Numbered from the stretch's first letter, positions 37,527-47,535 are shown. The stretch: DNA of 64,000 bases from Pseudomonas pharyngis (GCF_021602345.1 NZ_BQID01000001.1:496001-560000); one strand, 5' to 3'. Made by a program: numbers and translations. The notes: a model not told the origin generated them from the letters alone.

Positions 37527-38030
37527 TCAAGCGTCCGGAGCTGCGGCGTTCAGGCCCAGCTCACCGAGTACGCGACCGCGGGATTCATCGTCGGCGAGCA
37601 CGCCTTCGATGGCTTTACGGAACGCAGGTGCGTTACCCAGCGGGCCTTTGAGGGCCACCAGCGCGTCGCGCAGTTCCATCAGTTTTTTCAGCTCAGGCAC
37701 TTGCTCGACCAGGCTGGCCGGGTTGAAGTCCTTCATGGAGTTGACGCGCAGTTGCACAGCCAGCTCGTCGGCCTCGCCATCTTCCTGCAGACGGTTCGGC
37801 ACGCTCAGCGTCAGACCCAGCTCTTGCTTGGCCAGCACTTCGTCGAAGGTCATCTTGTCGATGCTGATCGGCTTGCGATCCTCGATCTTGCGATCGTCCT
37901 TGCGGTGGGTGTAGTCACCGATTGCCAGCAGCTTCAGCGGCAGTTCAATCTCTTCCTGAGCACCGCCGGTGGCGGGTTTGAAGGTGACGTTGATGCGTTC
38001 CTTGGGGGCTACCGAGCCTTCTTTGGCCAT
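37527..38030 (-). CDS. tssB: T6SS contractile sheath small subunit TssB
   Basis: This 167-residue protein starts at the ATG at 38030, with GGAG seven bases upstream; the longer frame to 38096 runs inside tssA. It shows the TssB signature: AKEGSVAPKERINVTFKPA, ELPLKLLAIGDYT, FDEVLAKQELGLTLSVPN and LVALKGPLGNAPAFRKAI. It forms the sheath with TssC. It stands 32 bases after tssA. Confidence 0.97.
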   Translation of the reverse strand: MAKEGSVAPKERINVTFKPATGGAQEEIELPLKLLAIGDYTHRKDDRKIEDRKPISIDKMTFDEVLAKQELGLTLSVPNRLQEDGEADELAVQLRVNSMKDFNPASLVEQVPELKKLMELRDALVALKGPLGNAPAFRKAIEGVLADDESRGRVLGELGLNAAAPDA

Positions 38031-38062
38031 GGCTTTTCTCCTTGCGGTTGTGGCCCTGGGGC

Positions 38063-39625
38063 CTATTCGAGTACCACTTCGAGGTCGAGGTGGCACAGCC
38101 TGCGATAAATCTCTTCCTTGCGTTCACGTACGGCATGGTTCTGCGGTAACAACTCGCAGCAACTGTGCAGCAGGTGCAGCACTTCCAATGCAAGATCGGG
38201 CTCCCAGGCGTGCAGGCCTGAGTCCTGTAATGTCTGATCGAGGGTTTCGAGCTGGTTCTTGGCCAGTTCGTACTTCTTGGCCAGGAAGCACAACCGCGCG
38301 AGGGCGAACTGCCAGAAGAAGCGTTCGCGGCCGCCGTGCGCCGATTGCAGGCCCTGCTTGAGGATCTGAACTGCGGGCTTGAGGCCTTCCTTGCGCAGGA
38401 TCGGCTGGACTTCTTCGAGGGCCTTTTCCCAGGCCGGCTGGGTTTCGGCGTTCTCGGTCTCGACCTTGCGCGGTGCGCTGGCGCTTTGCAGGTGCGGCAT
38501 GACGTTGCCGGCGATCCACGCCCGGGTGGACGGATCGGCGAACGGCGCGCCGTCATGGAAACGCAGCTCGATGATGCCGGGCAGGCGTTGAATCAAAAGC
38601 GCGAAGTGGATTTCCACTTCGCGCATGGCCAGCTCGGCGTTGAGGTTCTGGAGACATTCCCAGACCATCCTCTGGCCATCGAACCAGAACGGCGCCTTCG
38701 CCAGGCTCGCCTCCAGTTCCACCAGCAGGTCGGCGTATTTGCCCTGATCGAAACGGTCCTGATACTGCTTGAGCTTGTCCACCGGCAACCCGCGCAGCAC
38801 GGTGATCTGCTCGGCGTTGCGCTCGGGCACCGCGTCGATCGTCATCCACAGCAAGGTGCGGTTGAGGCGCAGGGCGCGCAGGTCGGTGGCTTTCTGCTTG
38901 AGCCACCAGGCGCACAACGGGCGGGCGCTTTCCTGCTGGGCGCGCAGGGCCTTGTGGGCTTCTTTCTCGTTGTCGATCGGCGCGCCGGGCGCCAGCAACT
39001 GGCTGGCGGCCTGCTTGACCTGCGCCACCGCCGCCCCCACCACACCGGGTGCCGGCTGGTTGTCGGCGGCGCGCTGGATCATGGTTTTCAGGCGGCGGGA
39101 GAGCGGCAGCAGCAGCGGCGCATCATCGCCCAGATGCTCGGTGCAGGCGGCGTCGAGACCGGACAGATGCTCGGACAACTGCCGGAACATCGGCAGCTGT
39201 TCCTTGATCGCGATATTTTCGGTGATCACCTGCTCAAGACGCGGCACCAGCCAGCCGATGGCGGCGGCCCGGGTGCGGGGTTTGAGCGGGTGAATCTCGG
39301 CCCAGTGGTTTTCCGACAAATGGTGCAGAAAACCGAGGCCGGCCAGCAGGCCGGGGAAGGATTCACGCTGGTACAGCGACCAGGTCAGCCAGGCGCCGAC
39401 ACGCAAATCCTTGGATTGGGTACGCAGGAGGTTTTCGCTGTTTTCGCGAATTTTCAGCCAGTCAATCTGCCCGCTTTCGTGCATCGACGAGGCTTTGGCC
39501 AGCTCGCTTTCCAGGGCCTCGAATTCGCTCGAGAAACGAACGTCTTCGCCCGCAAAATTCTCTTTGGAAACAGAGACTTTAGCGAGTTCGAGGTAATGGG
39601 CGGAAAGTTTGCTTGAGTAGGACAT
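38063..39625 (-). CDS. tssA: T6SS assembly protein TssA
   Basis: This 520-residue protein starts the operon. An ImpA N-terminal domain (GAWLTWSLYQRESFPGLLAGLGFL, HWAEIHPLKPRTRAAAIGWL) is followed by a long helical region and a VasJ-type C-terminal part (FFWQFALARLCFLAKKYELAKNQLE). TssA primes baseplate and sheath polymerisation. It is divergent from the VgrG-lipase gene, so the 0.7-kb gap should carry the promoters for both. Confidence 0.94.
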   Translation of the reverse strand: MSYSSKLSAHYLELAKVSVSKENFAGEDVRFSSEFEALESELAKASSMHESGQIDWLKIRENSENLLRTQSKDLRVGAWLTWSLYQRESFPGLLAGLGFLHHLSENHWAEIHPLKPRTRAAAIGWLVPRLEQVITENIAIKEQLPMFRQLSEHLSGLDAACTEHLGDDAPLLLPLSRRLKTMIQRAADNQPAPGVVGAAVAQVKQAASQLLAPGAPIDNEKEAHKALRAQQESARPLCAWWLKQKATDLRALRLNRTLLWMTIDAVPERNAEQITVLRGLPVDKLKQYQDRFDQGKYADLLVELEASLAKAPFWFDGQRMVWECLQNLNAELAMREVEIHFALLIQRLPGIIELRFHDGAPFADPSTRAWIAGNVMPHLQSASAPRKVETENAETQPAWEKALEEVQPILRKEGLKPAVQILKQGLQSAHGGRERFFWQFALARLCFLAKKYELAKNQLETLDQTLQDSGLHAWEPDLALEVLHLLHSCCELLPQNHAVRERKEEIYRRLCHLDLEVVLE

Positions 39626-40340
39626 CCATGGCCTTTATCAGGATTACGGTCGTGCGCCTATTGGAGTTGCAGCGGCGCGGGACAGTATCGAAGAGCAGTC
39701 GGAAGACTCATCCAATTGAGTGTTTGCTCTTTCAAGTGCGCGCATCGTAATCACTATGATGGCCACTAGCAAGCATCTGATTAAACAACAAGACGAACTG
39801 TTCATTGGGCGCTGTAGGAGATCGCCCTATATGTGACAGGGGTTTCCCTGATGTCCCTTTATATTTCACTTTTAAGCCTATCCCTTCCGAAAGCATTGGA
39901 CCAGAGCGGCCGGCGCGCGGCATCGAGAACATCTGCACGCTCGTTCCACAAGTAAGCGGCGAAAGCATGACAAACCCCGAAAAAATTTGAAGTAGGACGC
40001 TTCCGAAAATACACCGCCATTTATTAACAAATGACTGGCGACAACAGACAACATTAAAAGTGCCATCAATTTGATGGCATTTATATGTTTAATAGTCCTG
40101 GATCCTTGCCTGCATAAGACTATTACGCAGGATTCCAATCATTCGCCGTCACTTTCTCACAGCCATTTCCCACAATTTCTACGTTGTTTTACAACCCGGA
40201 AAGCTCCGACTTAAACAAGCGATCCTTCTTACATAAATCTGTTTAACGCCTTGTTAGCGTGCCGGCCAATGTTCGCGTGCGCTGACCAGGGAGGGTTTCG
40301 ACATCACGCCGTCTTCCCCTCTCTGCTTAAGGACAAGCGT
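39626..40340. other. Divergent intergenic region between tssA and the VgrG-lipase gene
   Basis: These 715 bases should contain the promoter of the T6SS operon and of the plus-strand VgrG-lipase gene. I looked for sigma-54 -24/-12 elements (GG and GC spaced by ten bases in TGGCAC/TTGC context) on both strands and found no convincing match. Several short open frames occur without signal peptide, good ribosome site or family resemblance. AAGGA before the ATG at 40341 is the only clear site. Confidence 0.5.
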
Positions 40341-43300
40341 ATGCCTGGAGCTGTCAGTTCTGCGCACTTTGCGCTGCAGATTCCTGCCGTTCGCAACGAT
40401 TTCAAGGTGCTGGCCTTCGAAGGCACCGAGACCATCAGCACCCTTTACTCCCTCCACATCGAACTGGTCAGTGAAGACCCCGACTTCGATATGGAAGGCT
40501 TGCTCAGTCAGCCTGCCTTCCTGCAGTTCGGCCTCAACGGCGAAGGTATTCACGGGCGCATCGAAGATGTGTTGGCGGGTGAGTCGGAAAAACGCCTGAC
40601 CCGCTATCGCCTGACACTGGTGCCGAGCCTCCACTATTTGCAGTTCAGTCACGATCAACGGATTTACCAGGAGCAGACTGTCCCGCAGATCATCACGCAA
40701 ACGCTCAAACGACATGGCATCCTCGCCGATGCGTTCACCTTTCATGTCCAGCCCCTCGCGGCACGGGAGTACTGCACCCAATACGGCGAAAGTGATTTCG
40801 AGTTCATTCAGCGCTTGTGTGCCGAGGAGGGCATCGCCTGGCATCACCAGCACTCCGCGCAAGGCCATTTGCTGGTGTTCACCGATGACGCGGTGTTCCT
40901 CCCGACTTTGCGCGCCACACCCTATCGCCGGGATAGCGGGATGGTCCCGGAATATACGGTGGTCAGCAGGTTTTCCTTGCGCGCCGCCGCTCGGACAAGC
41001 CGGGTCACGCGACGCGACAATGACCTGAGGCGACCGACGCTTTTACTCGAAAGCCGCTTCAGCGCCGGATTCACGCCGACGCTTGAGGACTACCGATACC
41101 CGCTGCTGCTGGAGAACGAAAAGCGTGGCAAGCAGCTGGCCCGTCAGGCCCTGGAACGCCATCGCGCCGACTATGAAATGGCCGAGGGTCAAAGCAACCA
41201 ACCGACCCTGCGCTGTGGCCATCTGCTTGAACTGACCGAACACCCTCGCCAGAAATACAACGGTCTGTGGCTGCTGCTCGGTGTCACCCACACCGGACGG
41301 CAGCCGCAAGTTCTGGAGGAGTCGGCCAGCAGCGAAACTCAATCGGCGGACGGTTTTACCCAAGGCTATCGCAACACCTTCCGCGCGATTCCTGCCGAAG
41401 TAGTGTTCCGCCCGCCACTGCCCGCACGCCGGTCACCGCTGGTCAGCCAGACCGCTCGAGTAACCGGCCCCAAAGGGGAAGAGATCTACTGCGATGAGTT
41501 CGGCCGCGTAAAAGTCGAATTCCACTGGGACCGCGCCGAATTCAACAGTGAGCGCAGCAGTTGCTGGGTGCGGGTGGCGTCGAGCTGGGCCGGTAACGGT
41601 TTCGGTGCCGTCATCCTCCCCCGCATCGGGATGGAAGTGGTGGTGACCTTCGAGGAAGGTGATCCCGACAAGCCGCTGATTACCGGCTGCGTGATCAACA
41701 AGATAACCCCCGCGCCGTACAAGCTTCCCGAGCACAAGACCCGAACCGTGCTGCGCAGTCGCAGCTCGCCTGACACGGGTGGCTACAACGAACTGACGCT
41801 TGAAGATCGCGCCGGTCAGGAACTGGTTTACCTGCGCGCCCAGCGCGACATGGAGCGGCAGGTTCTCCATGACAGCCGGCTGGCGGTCGGGCGTGATCGT
41901 TGGGAAAGCATTCAGGGCAGCAGCCAGACGACGGCCGGAAAAATCATCACCGTCGAGGCGGGCCAGCAGGTGCAGATCAAGGCCGGCGCCAGCGTGGTGC
42001 TGGATGCCGGCGCCAGCATCACGCTGAAGGCGGGCGGTCACCACATCGTGATCGACAGCGGCGGGATCTTCAGCAGTACCGAGATGGTGGCGAGTGGAAA
42101 GACGTCCACCAGCGGAGCCGTTGATCATCCAGAAGCCGCGATGGCGGGGGCATTGGCCGCAGGACCAGCAACTGCTTCCACTCAAGCAGCGGAGGAAGGA
42201 GAACTCGAAGAAGAGGAGGAAGAGGTCGAACTGGAAGACGAGTTACCTGCTGGCATCACCTTGCGGATCGGCGTGTTTTTCGATGGGACGGGGAACAACA
42301 AGGCCAACAGCGAAACGGTCGCGGCTTGCTATGCGCCAGATGCCAATCTGGCTGAGGCAGCCGAAGAGATTCAGAAGCACTGCGCCACTTATGGCTATGA
42401 CGGAAATGGCAACTCGCCGGATAACAGTTATGGAAACGATGTGAGCAACATTGTGCGGTTGCATGAACTGTATACGGACCATGCCTTCGAGGTATTAGCG
42501 GAGAACACGAAACAGGCCTCCCTGCGCGTATACATCGAAGGCATCGGTACAACCGCTGATGGAGGCGATTCACTTTACGCACAGGCAACCGGCCGAGGCG
42601 AAACCGGTGTCCTGGCTCGTGTGGAGCAGAGCCCTGAAAAAATCATGGACCAAATGCGAACACTGATTAAAAAAAACCCCAATGCGCTAATAGAAAGAAT
42701 CGAGTTCGATATTTTCGGTTTCAGTCGCGGCGCCGCCGCTGCACGGCACTTCGCGAACGAGGTACTCAAGGGCAAGCGCAGCATTCTCGCAAAGGCGCTG
42801 CCAGCGGGCTCTCCGTTCTTGGTCAGTGGCTTTGACTGGGATCCACAATCCAGTATAGGCATCAACTTCATTGGTCTGTTTGATACCGTCGCGGCAATCG
42901 CCAATCCATGGTTGCTCGACTTCACTGGCGCCAACAGCAGAAATCCGGGACTGAACTTGAAGCTGCCGGAGGGTTGCGCCAACAAAGTGGTGCACCTGGT
43001 GGCGCGTGATGAACATCGCGAGAACTTTGCCCTTAACAGCCTGGGTGAGATCGATCTGGTTTTGCCCGGCGTCCACTCGGATCTGGGAGGTGGTTATCTG
43101 CCCAGAGCCAGGGAGAAACTTCTGTTGAGCAGTCCGATTACCAGCACCATCAGCCAAAGCAAGGAAGCGACCCGCAGCGCAGCCTATGTCGCTGCCGAAA
43201 AGGAGGCGTTTGCCTGGTATACGAAAGGCGTCATCGAAGATGACGCTCCAGGCAATCAACTGCGGGTTGCACTCTGGGAAACCCCTGTCATTCAACGATT

Positions 43301-43697
43301 GGAAAGGGGCCGATCCACACCGGATCCCCAGAAGCGGGTTTATGCTGCGGCCATGATTGAGCGCCCGGTACACGGTGAGTTGTCGCTGGTGTATCTACGC
43401 ATCATGCATGAGCTTGCGGTGAGAGTCAGTGTACCGCTCAAGTTGATTCCCGACAGGCCAGAGCTAAATTTGCCCGTAGAGTTAATACCCATTCACAAAA
43501 AACTCCAGGCTTACGCCTTGGGCGAGTCATCTGTTGAAGGACTGACTATCAAAGAACGGGCTCTGTTACGCAGTCGCTATATCCATCTTTCTGCGCATTG
43601 GAACGCAGCCAAAGATTTCAACAACAGCGACATGAGCATTGTTTTCATAAACCGACCGACAAAAGACAAACAACGAGTGGTGCACCCCCATGAATAA
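40341..43697 (+). CDS. VgrG fused to a DUF2235 (Tle1-type) lipase, evolved T6SS effector
   Basis: This 1118-residue protein starts at the ATG at 40341 (AAGGA eight bases upstream). Residues 1 to about 600 are VgrG: FEGTETISTLYSLHIELVSE, REYCTQYGESDFEFIQRLCAEE, the OB fold CDEFGRVKVEFHWDRAE and SSWAGNGFG. A strongly acidic linker (GELEEEEEEVELEDE, about 618-635) leads to a DUF2235 domain: GVFFDGTGNNKANSE, then the nucleophile elbow FGFSRGAAAARHFAN with Ser795, GLFDTVAAI and LPGVHSDLGGGY. This matches Tle1-type phospholipases. The fusion delivers lipase as part of the spike. The next gene overlaps its 3' end and is the probable antidote. Confidence 0.93.
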   Translation: MPGAVSSAHFALQIPAVRNDFKVLAFEGTETISTLYSLHIELVSEDPDFDMEGLLSQPAFLQFGLNGEGIHGRIEDVLAGESEKRLTRYRLTLVPSLHYLQFSHDQRIYQEQTVPQIITQTLKRHGILADAFTFHVQPLAAREYCTQYGESDFEFIQRLCAEEGIAWHHQHSAQGHLLVFTDDAVFLPTLRATPYRRDSGMVPEYTVVSRFSLRAAARTSRVTRRDNDLRRPTLLLESRFSAGFTPTLEDYRYPLLLENEKRGKQLARQALERHRADYEMAEGQSNQPTLRCGHLLELTEHPRQKYNGLWLLLGVTHTGRQPQVLEESASSETQSADGFTQGYRNTFRAIPAEVVFRPPLPARRSPLVSQTARVTGPKGEEIYCDEFGRVKVEFHWDRAEFNSERSSCWVRVASSWAGNGFGAVILPRIGMEVVVTFEEGDPDKPLITGCVINKITPAPYKLPEHKTRTVLRSRSSPDTGGYNELTLEDRAGQELVYLRAQRDMERQVLHDSRLAVGRDRWESIQGSSQTTAGKIITVEAGQQVQIKAGASVVLDAGASITLKAGGHHIVIDSGGIFSSTEMVASGKTSTSGAVDHPEAAMAGALAAGPATASTQAAEEGELEEEEEEVELEDELPAGITLRIGVFFDGTGNNKANSETVAACYAPDANLAEAAEEIQKHCATYGYDGNGNSPDNSYGNDVSNIVRLHELYTDHAFEVLAENTKQASLRVYIEGIGTTADGGDSLYAQATGRGETGVLARVEQSPEKIMDQMRTLIKKNPNALIERIEFDIFGFSRGAAAARHFANEVLKGKRSILAKALPAGSPFLVSGFDWDPQSSIGINFIGLFDTVAAIANPWLLDFTGANSRNPGLNLKLPEGCANKVVHLVARDEHRENFALNSLGEIDLVLPGVHSDLGGGYLPRAREKLLLSSPITSTISQSKEATRSAAYVAAEKEAFAWYTKGVIEDDAPGNQLRVALWETPVIQRLERGRSTPDPQKRVYAAAMIERPVHGELSLVYLRIMHELAVRVSVPLKLIPDRPELNLPVELIPIHKKLQAYALGESSVEGLTIKERALLRSRYIHLSAHWNAAKDFNNSDMSIVFINRPTKDKQRVVHPHE

Positions 43698-44361
43698 ATC
43701 CACTCGGCCCATCAAAAAAAACACAGGTTTCATCTTCGGATTGCTGTTGTTGCTCTGCACTCCAAGCAATGCACAGCCGATCACCAAACAGCCCTGGTAT
43801 CTTGGCTTCGGTGCACCCGCCTACATGGAGGTCTGGATTGAAACGGCCGACGTGGTGGATATCCGCGAACGTGTATTCAAACGCGCCGGCGCCGGGATTG
43901 CCTCGGTGAACACCCCCGCCGACAACAAGGGCAAGCCCGCAGGATGGCCTGACAGCCCCGGCAGCGGCGCCGGACGTGACGTCACCGGTGCCGATCTTCC
44001 CCGCTTGATCTATGTGCGATGGCAATCATTGGCAGAGCCTCAAACCTACGAGGCCTACATTGTTATTCCCGAGTCCGCGCGGGAAATCATGCGCAAACCG
44101 GAAAAGGCTTTTTGCAGACTGGATGGCAAATGGATCACAGACTACCGCGACCGCATAGGTATTGGCTTGGCTCCCGGCGGCATTGCCAAGGTCTGGCTGG
44201 GAGCGCCTTGTCTCAAGTCTGTCGAGATAACTCGGGTTGAAGGGAGCATCGTCAAGCAGGGGCCGTATCAAGGGAAAAATGGAGGACGCTACGCGCTACC
44301 TCTTTCACCCGAGTCCAAAACCTACATCGAAAAATACGGCATTCCCTTCGGGAGCTGGTAA
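43690..44361 (+). CDS. DUF2931-like exported protein, probable immunity to the VgrG-lipase
   Basis: This 223-residue protein starts eight bases before the end of the lipase gene, implying coupled translation. A signal peptide is seen (NTGFIFGLLLLLCTPSNA). The mature domain includes WYLGFGAPAYMEVWIETADV, PRLIYVRWQSLAEPQTYEAYI and GIAKVWLGAPCLK, which I recall as the DUF2931 family found beside T6SS lipases. It would act in the periplasm or at the membrane to neutralise the phospholipase. It lacks an obvious lipobox at the cleavage site (SNAQP). Confidence 0.78.
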   Translation: MNKSTRPIKKNTGFIFGLLLLLCTPSNAQPITKQPWYLGFGAPAYMEVWIETADVVDIRERVFKRAGAGIASVNTPADNKGKPAGWPDSPGSGAGRDVTGADLPRLIYVRWQSLAEPQTYEAYIVIPESAREIMRKPEKAFCRLDGKWITDYRDRIGIGLAPGGIAKVWLGAPCLKSVEITRVEGSIVKQGPYQGKNGGRYALPLSPESKTYIEKYGIPFGSW

Positions 44362-44447
44362 GGCATCACATCCCCTTCAGTCACCTGCCAATCTGCAATC
44401 ACTGAACAAAGGGATCCATAAGTAACGTTAGGGAGGGTTAAACCATC

Positions 44448-44843
44448 ATGAGCGGCAGACACAATAAACGATCAATATCAGGGTTTGGATGCGCTTTGGT
44501 TGTCATGCTAACGCTCACAACCAGCACCTCTGCTCGTGCTGAGGGCTGCATCGGATTTGGATGCCTATTGAACGGTGGCCCCTTGGAGTTCTCGATGCTG
44601 ACCGGGATCGGGTTGCTATTCACAACGGTTGGACCGTTCATTTCAACTTCAGACGCCAGTTCGGACGGCCCCTCGAAACATTACACCCAAGCCTTGATAG
44701 ACGATGCAGCTGCGCATCTGGCGACGGAGGGCGAATACGAAAGTCCCATTCTCGAGTCCGAGTGGCGTAAATACCTGAAATCTTATGGACACCAGCCAAG
44801 CAAGAACGAGTTCGCCAGAATGGTGCTGGCCACCTACGGGTAA
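44448..44843 (+). CDS. Small exported protein, resembles DUF2388
   Basis: This 131-residue protein has a signal peptide (ALVVMLTLTTSTSARA). A GGAGGG site lies about 11 bases before the ATG. The mature part contains a hydrophobic stretch (TGIGLLFTTVGPFISTSD) and LIDDAAAHLATEGEYESPILE, which resembles the conserved core of Pseudomonas DUF2388 proteins; I hold this assignment loosely. It follows the DUF2931-like gene by 86 bases and precedes a terminator, so it may be the last gene of the lipase operon. Confidence 0.6.
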   Translation: MSGRHNKRSISGFGCALVVMLTLTTSTSARAEGCIGFGCLLNGGPLEFSMLTGIGLLFTTVGPFISTSDASSDGPSKHYTQALIDDAAAHLATEGEYESPILESEWRKYLKSYGHQPSKNEFARMVLATYG

Positions 44844-44899
44844 CCGGCTAGACGAATCCCATAACGATCCACCAAGACCAGCTCGGCTCGCCATCAGCC

Positions 44900-44941
44900 A
44901 AAAAAATGGGCATCCGACCGCAATCGGTATGCCCATTTTTT
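44900..44941. terminator. Bidirectional rho-independent terminator
   Basis: The arms AAAAAATGGGCAT and ATGCCCATTTTTT form a 13-bp stem extended by CCGA/TCGG, with A- and T-runs on the two sides. It can stop the plus-strand gene ending at 44843 and the minus-strand HU gene ending at 44981. Confidence 0.85.
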
Positions 44942-44980
44942 ATTACGGTGTTCCCCCGCTGTTCAGGGAGTGCGCCGCGA

Positions 44981-45256
44981 TTATGGATTAACGCTGTCTT
45001 TCAACGATTTGCCTGGCTTGAACGCAACGGTGTTGCTGGCCTTGATCTTCACCGGTTCACCGGTCTGCGGGTTTTTGCCGGTGCGGGCACCGCGGTGGCG
45101 TTGCAGGAAGGTGCCGAAGCCCACCAGCGTGACGCTGTCCTTGCGGTGCAGGGCGCCGGTGATTTCTTCGAGAACGGCGTTGAGAACGCGGTTGGCCTGC
45201 TCTTTGGTCAGATCCGCTTTTTCAGCGATTGCAGCGGCGAGTTCTGGTTTACGCAT
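44981..45256 (-). CDS. hupA: HU-family DNA-binding protein
   Basis: This 91-residue nucleoid protein has the HU fold: MRKPELAAAIAEKADLTKEQ, VTLVGFGTFLQRHRGARTGKNPQTGEPVKIKAS, with the DNA-binding beta arm containing the RTGKNPQTGE loop and its intercalating Pro. It bends DNA without sequence specificity. Its position next to rubredoxin reductase matches PA5348 (hupA) of P. aeruginosa, which is why that symbol is used. It is monocistronic, ending at a strong terminator. Confidence 0.9.
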   Translation of the reverse strand: MRKPELAAAIAEKADLTKEQANRVLNAVLEEITGALHRKDSVTLVGFGTFLQRHRGARTGKNPQTGEPVKIKASNTVAFKPGKSLKDSVNP

Positions 45257-45446
45257 TAGTGAAGCCCCTTTGACGGTTTTTTGTTGTTATGTCCGTGCTG
45301 TTCTCGTTGGAACAGCGCCCAAGGCGCCGCAGGCTCTACTCTGCGGCAGACGGGAGTGAGGATGGCACGCGGTTAAGGGCGGCGCCAGTCTCCCCGCGAC
45401 GTTTGTGGGGGCAAAAGCGGGGTGATTCCGACAGAACGACCGGTAT

Positions 45447-46595
45447 TTACGCCAGCAAGGCCGGAAGCTGTTTGTTCAGCGCAAGTTTTTCCATCACCGT
45501 CGTGCCGGTCAGGGCATAACCGAGCAGTTGCCCTTCGGCGTCATGACACAGCACCTTGACGTCGGCGCCCTGCCCTTCGACCGTCCAGACGCCTTCGCGG
45601 CCCCGTGGCGGCGGGGAAACCACCAGTGGGCAAACCGGGGTTTTCACGGTGATCGGCATCGGTCCGTAGTTCACCACGGTCGGGTTGCCGGCCAGGGTCT
45701 GTGCCAGCGCTCGCGCACAACTCATGAGGGGCATGACGTACAGAAGATTCAGCCCGTCGACCTCGGCGCAGTCGCCCAAAGCGTAAATGTTGGCGTGCGA
45801 GGTTTGCAGATGACGGTCGACCACCACGCCGCGATTGGTCTGGATGCCGGCGGCCGCCGCCAGATCGATCCGCGGGCGCAGGCCGATGGCCGAGACCACC
45901 ACATCGCACGGGACAACCTGACCGTCGGACAGGTGCGCTTCCAGCCCATCAGCGACTTTTTGCAGGCGGGTCAGCACCGGGCCGAGGTGGAAACGTGCAC
46001 CGAGGCTTTCCAGCCCGGCCTGCACCGCAGCCGCCGCAGCGGGATGCAGCAGGGTCGGCATCACCTGCTCGCACGGTGCAACCAGTTGCACCTCGTAGCC
46101 ACCCAGAATCAGGTCGTTGGCGAACTCGCAGCCGATCAGCCCGGCACCGAGCAACAGCACCCGACGCTTGCCGGCGGCCGCCGCGCGAAAGCGCGCGTAG
46201 TCTTCGAGATCGTTGATCGGGAACACCAGATCCCCGCCGTCGCCTTCGATCGGCACACGCACGGTTTCCGCGCCCCAGGCGAGGATCAAGTCGCGATAGC
46301 TCACCGCTTCCTCACCGATCCACAGCCGCTTGTGGCCCGGATCGATGCCGCTGATGCGGGTATGGGTGCGGATCTCGGCCTTCAACTGCTCGGCCATCGC
46401 GCCCGGCTCGGCCATGCTCAAGCCGTCGGCGTCCTTGTGCTTGCCGAAGCCGGTTGAAAGCATCGGCTTGGAGTAGGAGCGACCGTCATCGGCGGTAATC
46501 AGCAGCAACGGGGTTTCGCCATCGAGTTTGCGAAACTCGCGGGCCAGGTTGTAACCCGCAAGCCCGGTGCCAATGATGACGACAGGTGCGCTCAT
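45447..46595 (-). CDS. rubB: Rubredoxin-NAD+ reductase
   Basis: This 382-residue FAD flavoprotein passes electrons from NADH to rubredoxin. FAD-binding [20 protein letters not shown] opens the protein. The NADH-binding Rossmann motif is [17 protein letters not shown], and the second FAD motif is [13 protein letters not shown]. It is encoded 21 bases after rubredoxin and likely in the same transcript. It is orthologous in order to PA5349. Confidence 0.93.
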   Translation of the reverse strand: MSAPVVIIGTGLAGYNLAREFRKLDGETPLLLITADDGRSYSKPMLSTGFGKHKDADGLSMAEPGAMAEQLKAEIRTHTRISGIDPGHKRLWIGEEAVSYRDLILAWGAETVRVPIEGDGGDLVFPINDLEDYARFRAAAAGKRRVLLLGAGLIGCEFANDLILGGYEVQLVAPCEQVMPTLLHPAAAAAVQAGLESLGARFHLGPVLTRLQKVADGLEAHLSDGQVVPCDVVVSAIGLRPRIDLAAAAGIQTNRGVVVDRHLQTSHANIYALGDCAEVDGLNLLYVMPLMSCARALAQTLAGNPTVVNYGPMPITVKTPVCPLVVSPPPRGREGVWTVEGQGADVKVLCHDAEGQLLGYALTGTTVMEKLALNKQLPALLA

Positions 46596-46616
46596 GCCCT
46601 ACTCCTCAGTGTTTTC

Positions 46617-46784
46617 TCAGTTGATTTCGATCATTTCGAAGTCCATCTTGCCGACGCCGCAGTCCGGGCACAGCCAGTCTTCCGGCACGTCCTGCCACAG
46701 GGTGCCCGGCGCAATGCCGTCATCCGGCCAGCCGTCGGCTTCGTTGTAGATCAGGCCGCAGACCACACATTGCCACTTTTTCAT
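46617..46784 (-). CDS. rubA: Rubredoxin
   Basis: This 55-residue iron protein has two CxxC-type knuckles, [10 protein letters not shown] and CPDCGVGK, which bind one Fe(Cys)4. The ATG at 46784 ([10 protein letters not shown]) has AGGA upstream. It is the electron carrier between the reductase encoded next to it and alkane hydroxylase or oxidative-stress enzymes. P. aeruginosa has two rubredoxin genes here; only one is present in this window. Confidence 0.93.
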   Translation of the reverse strand: MKKWQCVVCGLIYNEADGWPDDGIAPGTLWQDVPEDWLCPDCGVGKMDFEMIEIN

Positions 46785-46983
46785 TCAGGTACTTCCTCAG
46801 GGTTCAGGCTTTAGCCGGCGCGGACGGTCGATGGTGCAGCGTTGCCGTCCGGCTCAGGGCGTTTTGTACTGATCGAACCGGGCAGATGCAAGCCTGTTCG
46901 GCGCAGCGGCGTCCCGGATCAATCAAACTCTCGGTTCAGCATGGTAAGCTCGCCGCCTCATTTGCTGCCAATAATGACTCATT

Positions 46984-47535
46984 GTGCAACACACAAACGC
47001 TCCGCTGTGGCGCCCGCAAAGCGAACTGACACCCCTCCCCGACACATCCACGCTGGACTGGCTGTTCGATGAAGGCTCCCTGACCCGCCGGCTGACGCGC
47101 CTGTCCGATGACGGCTTCAGCGTGACGCCGCTTTTCGAAGGCTGGCAGACCCTGCGCGACGACGAATGCGCCGCGCTGGACCTGGCCGAAGGCAGCGAGG
47201 GCTGGGTGCGCGAGGTGTATCTGCGCGGGCATGGCGAGGCCTGGGTGTTCGCCCGCAGCGTGGCGTCGCGCAGTGCCTTGCAGGGCGACGGCTTGCACAT
47301 GGATGAACTGGGCAGCCGCTCGCTGGGCGAACTGCTGTTTTGCGATCACGCCTTCCAGCGCCGCGCCATCGAAGTCTGCCATTACCCGGAACACTGGTTG
47401 CCGGAAGGCTCCCGGGCTGCCGGCCTGTGGGGACGGCGCTCGCGTTTCGACCGTGGCGCCTTGAGCGTCCTGGTGGCGGAGATTTTCCTGCCTGCGCTGT
47501 GGGAAGCTGTCCGCGCCCGTCCGGAGAACTGCTGA
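46984..47535 (+). CDS. ubiC: Chorismate pyruvate-lyase UbiC
   Basis: This 183-residue enzyme converts chorismate to 4-hydroxybenzoate and pyruvate, the first step of ubiquinone synthesis. It starts at a GTG; the nearby ATG at 46974 is out of frame. Typical blocks are [57 protein letters not shown] and [11 protein letters not shown]. Its stop overlaps the start of ubiA. Confidence 0.93.
   Translation: MQHTNAPLWRPQSELTPLPDTSTLDWLFDEGSLTRRLTRLSDDGFSVTPLFEGWQTLRDDECAALDLAEGSEGWVREVYLRGHGEAWVFARSVASRSALQGDGLHMDELGSRSLGELLFCDHAFQRRAIEVCHYPEHWLPEGSRAAGLWGRRSRFDRGALSVLVAEIFLPALWEAVRARPENC

Noticed and set aside
39878-40138. Short minus-strand frame with a hydrophobic stretch between tssA and the VgrG-lipase
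   Set aside because: It has no good ribosome site and a Cys/Arg-rich tail; it cannot be separated from chance in an AT-rich gap.
39626-40340. Possible sigma-54 promoter for tssA or the VgrG-lipase
   Set aside because: The best candidates had wrong GG-GC spacing by one base; not reported as a site.
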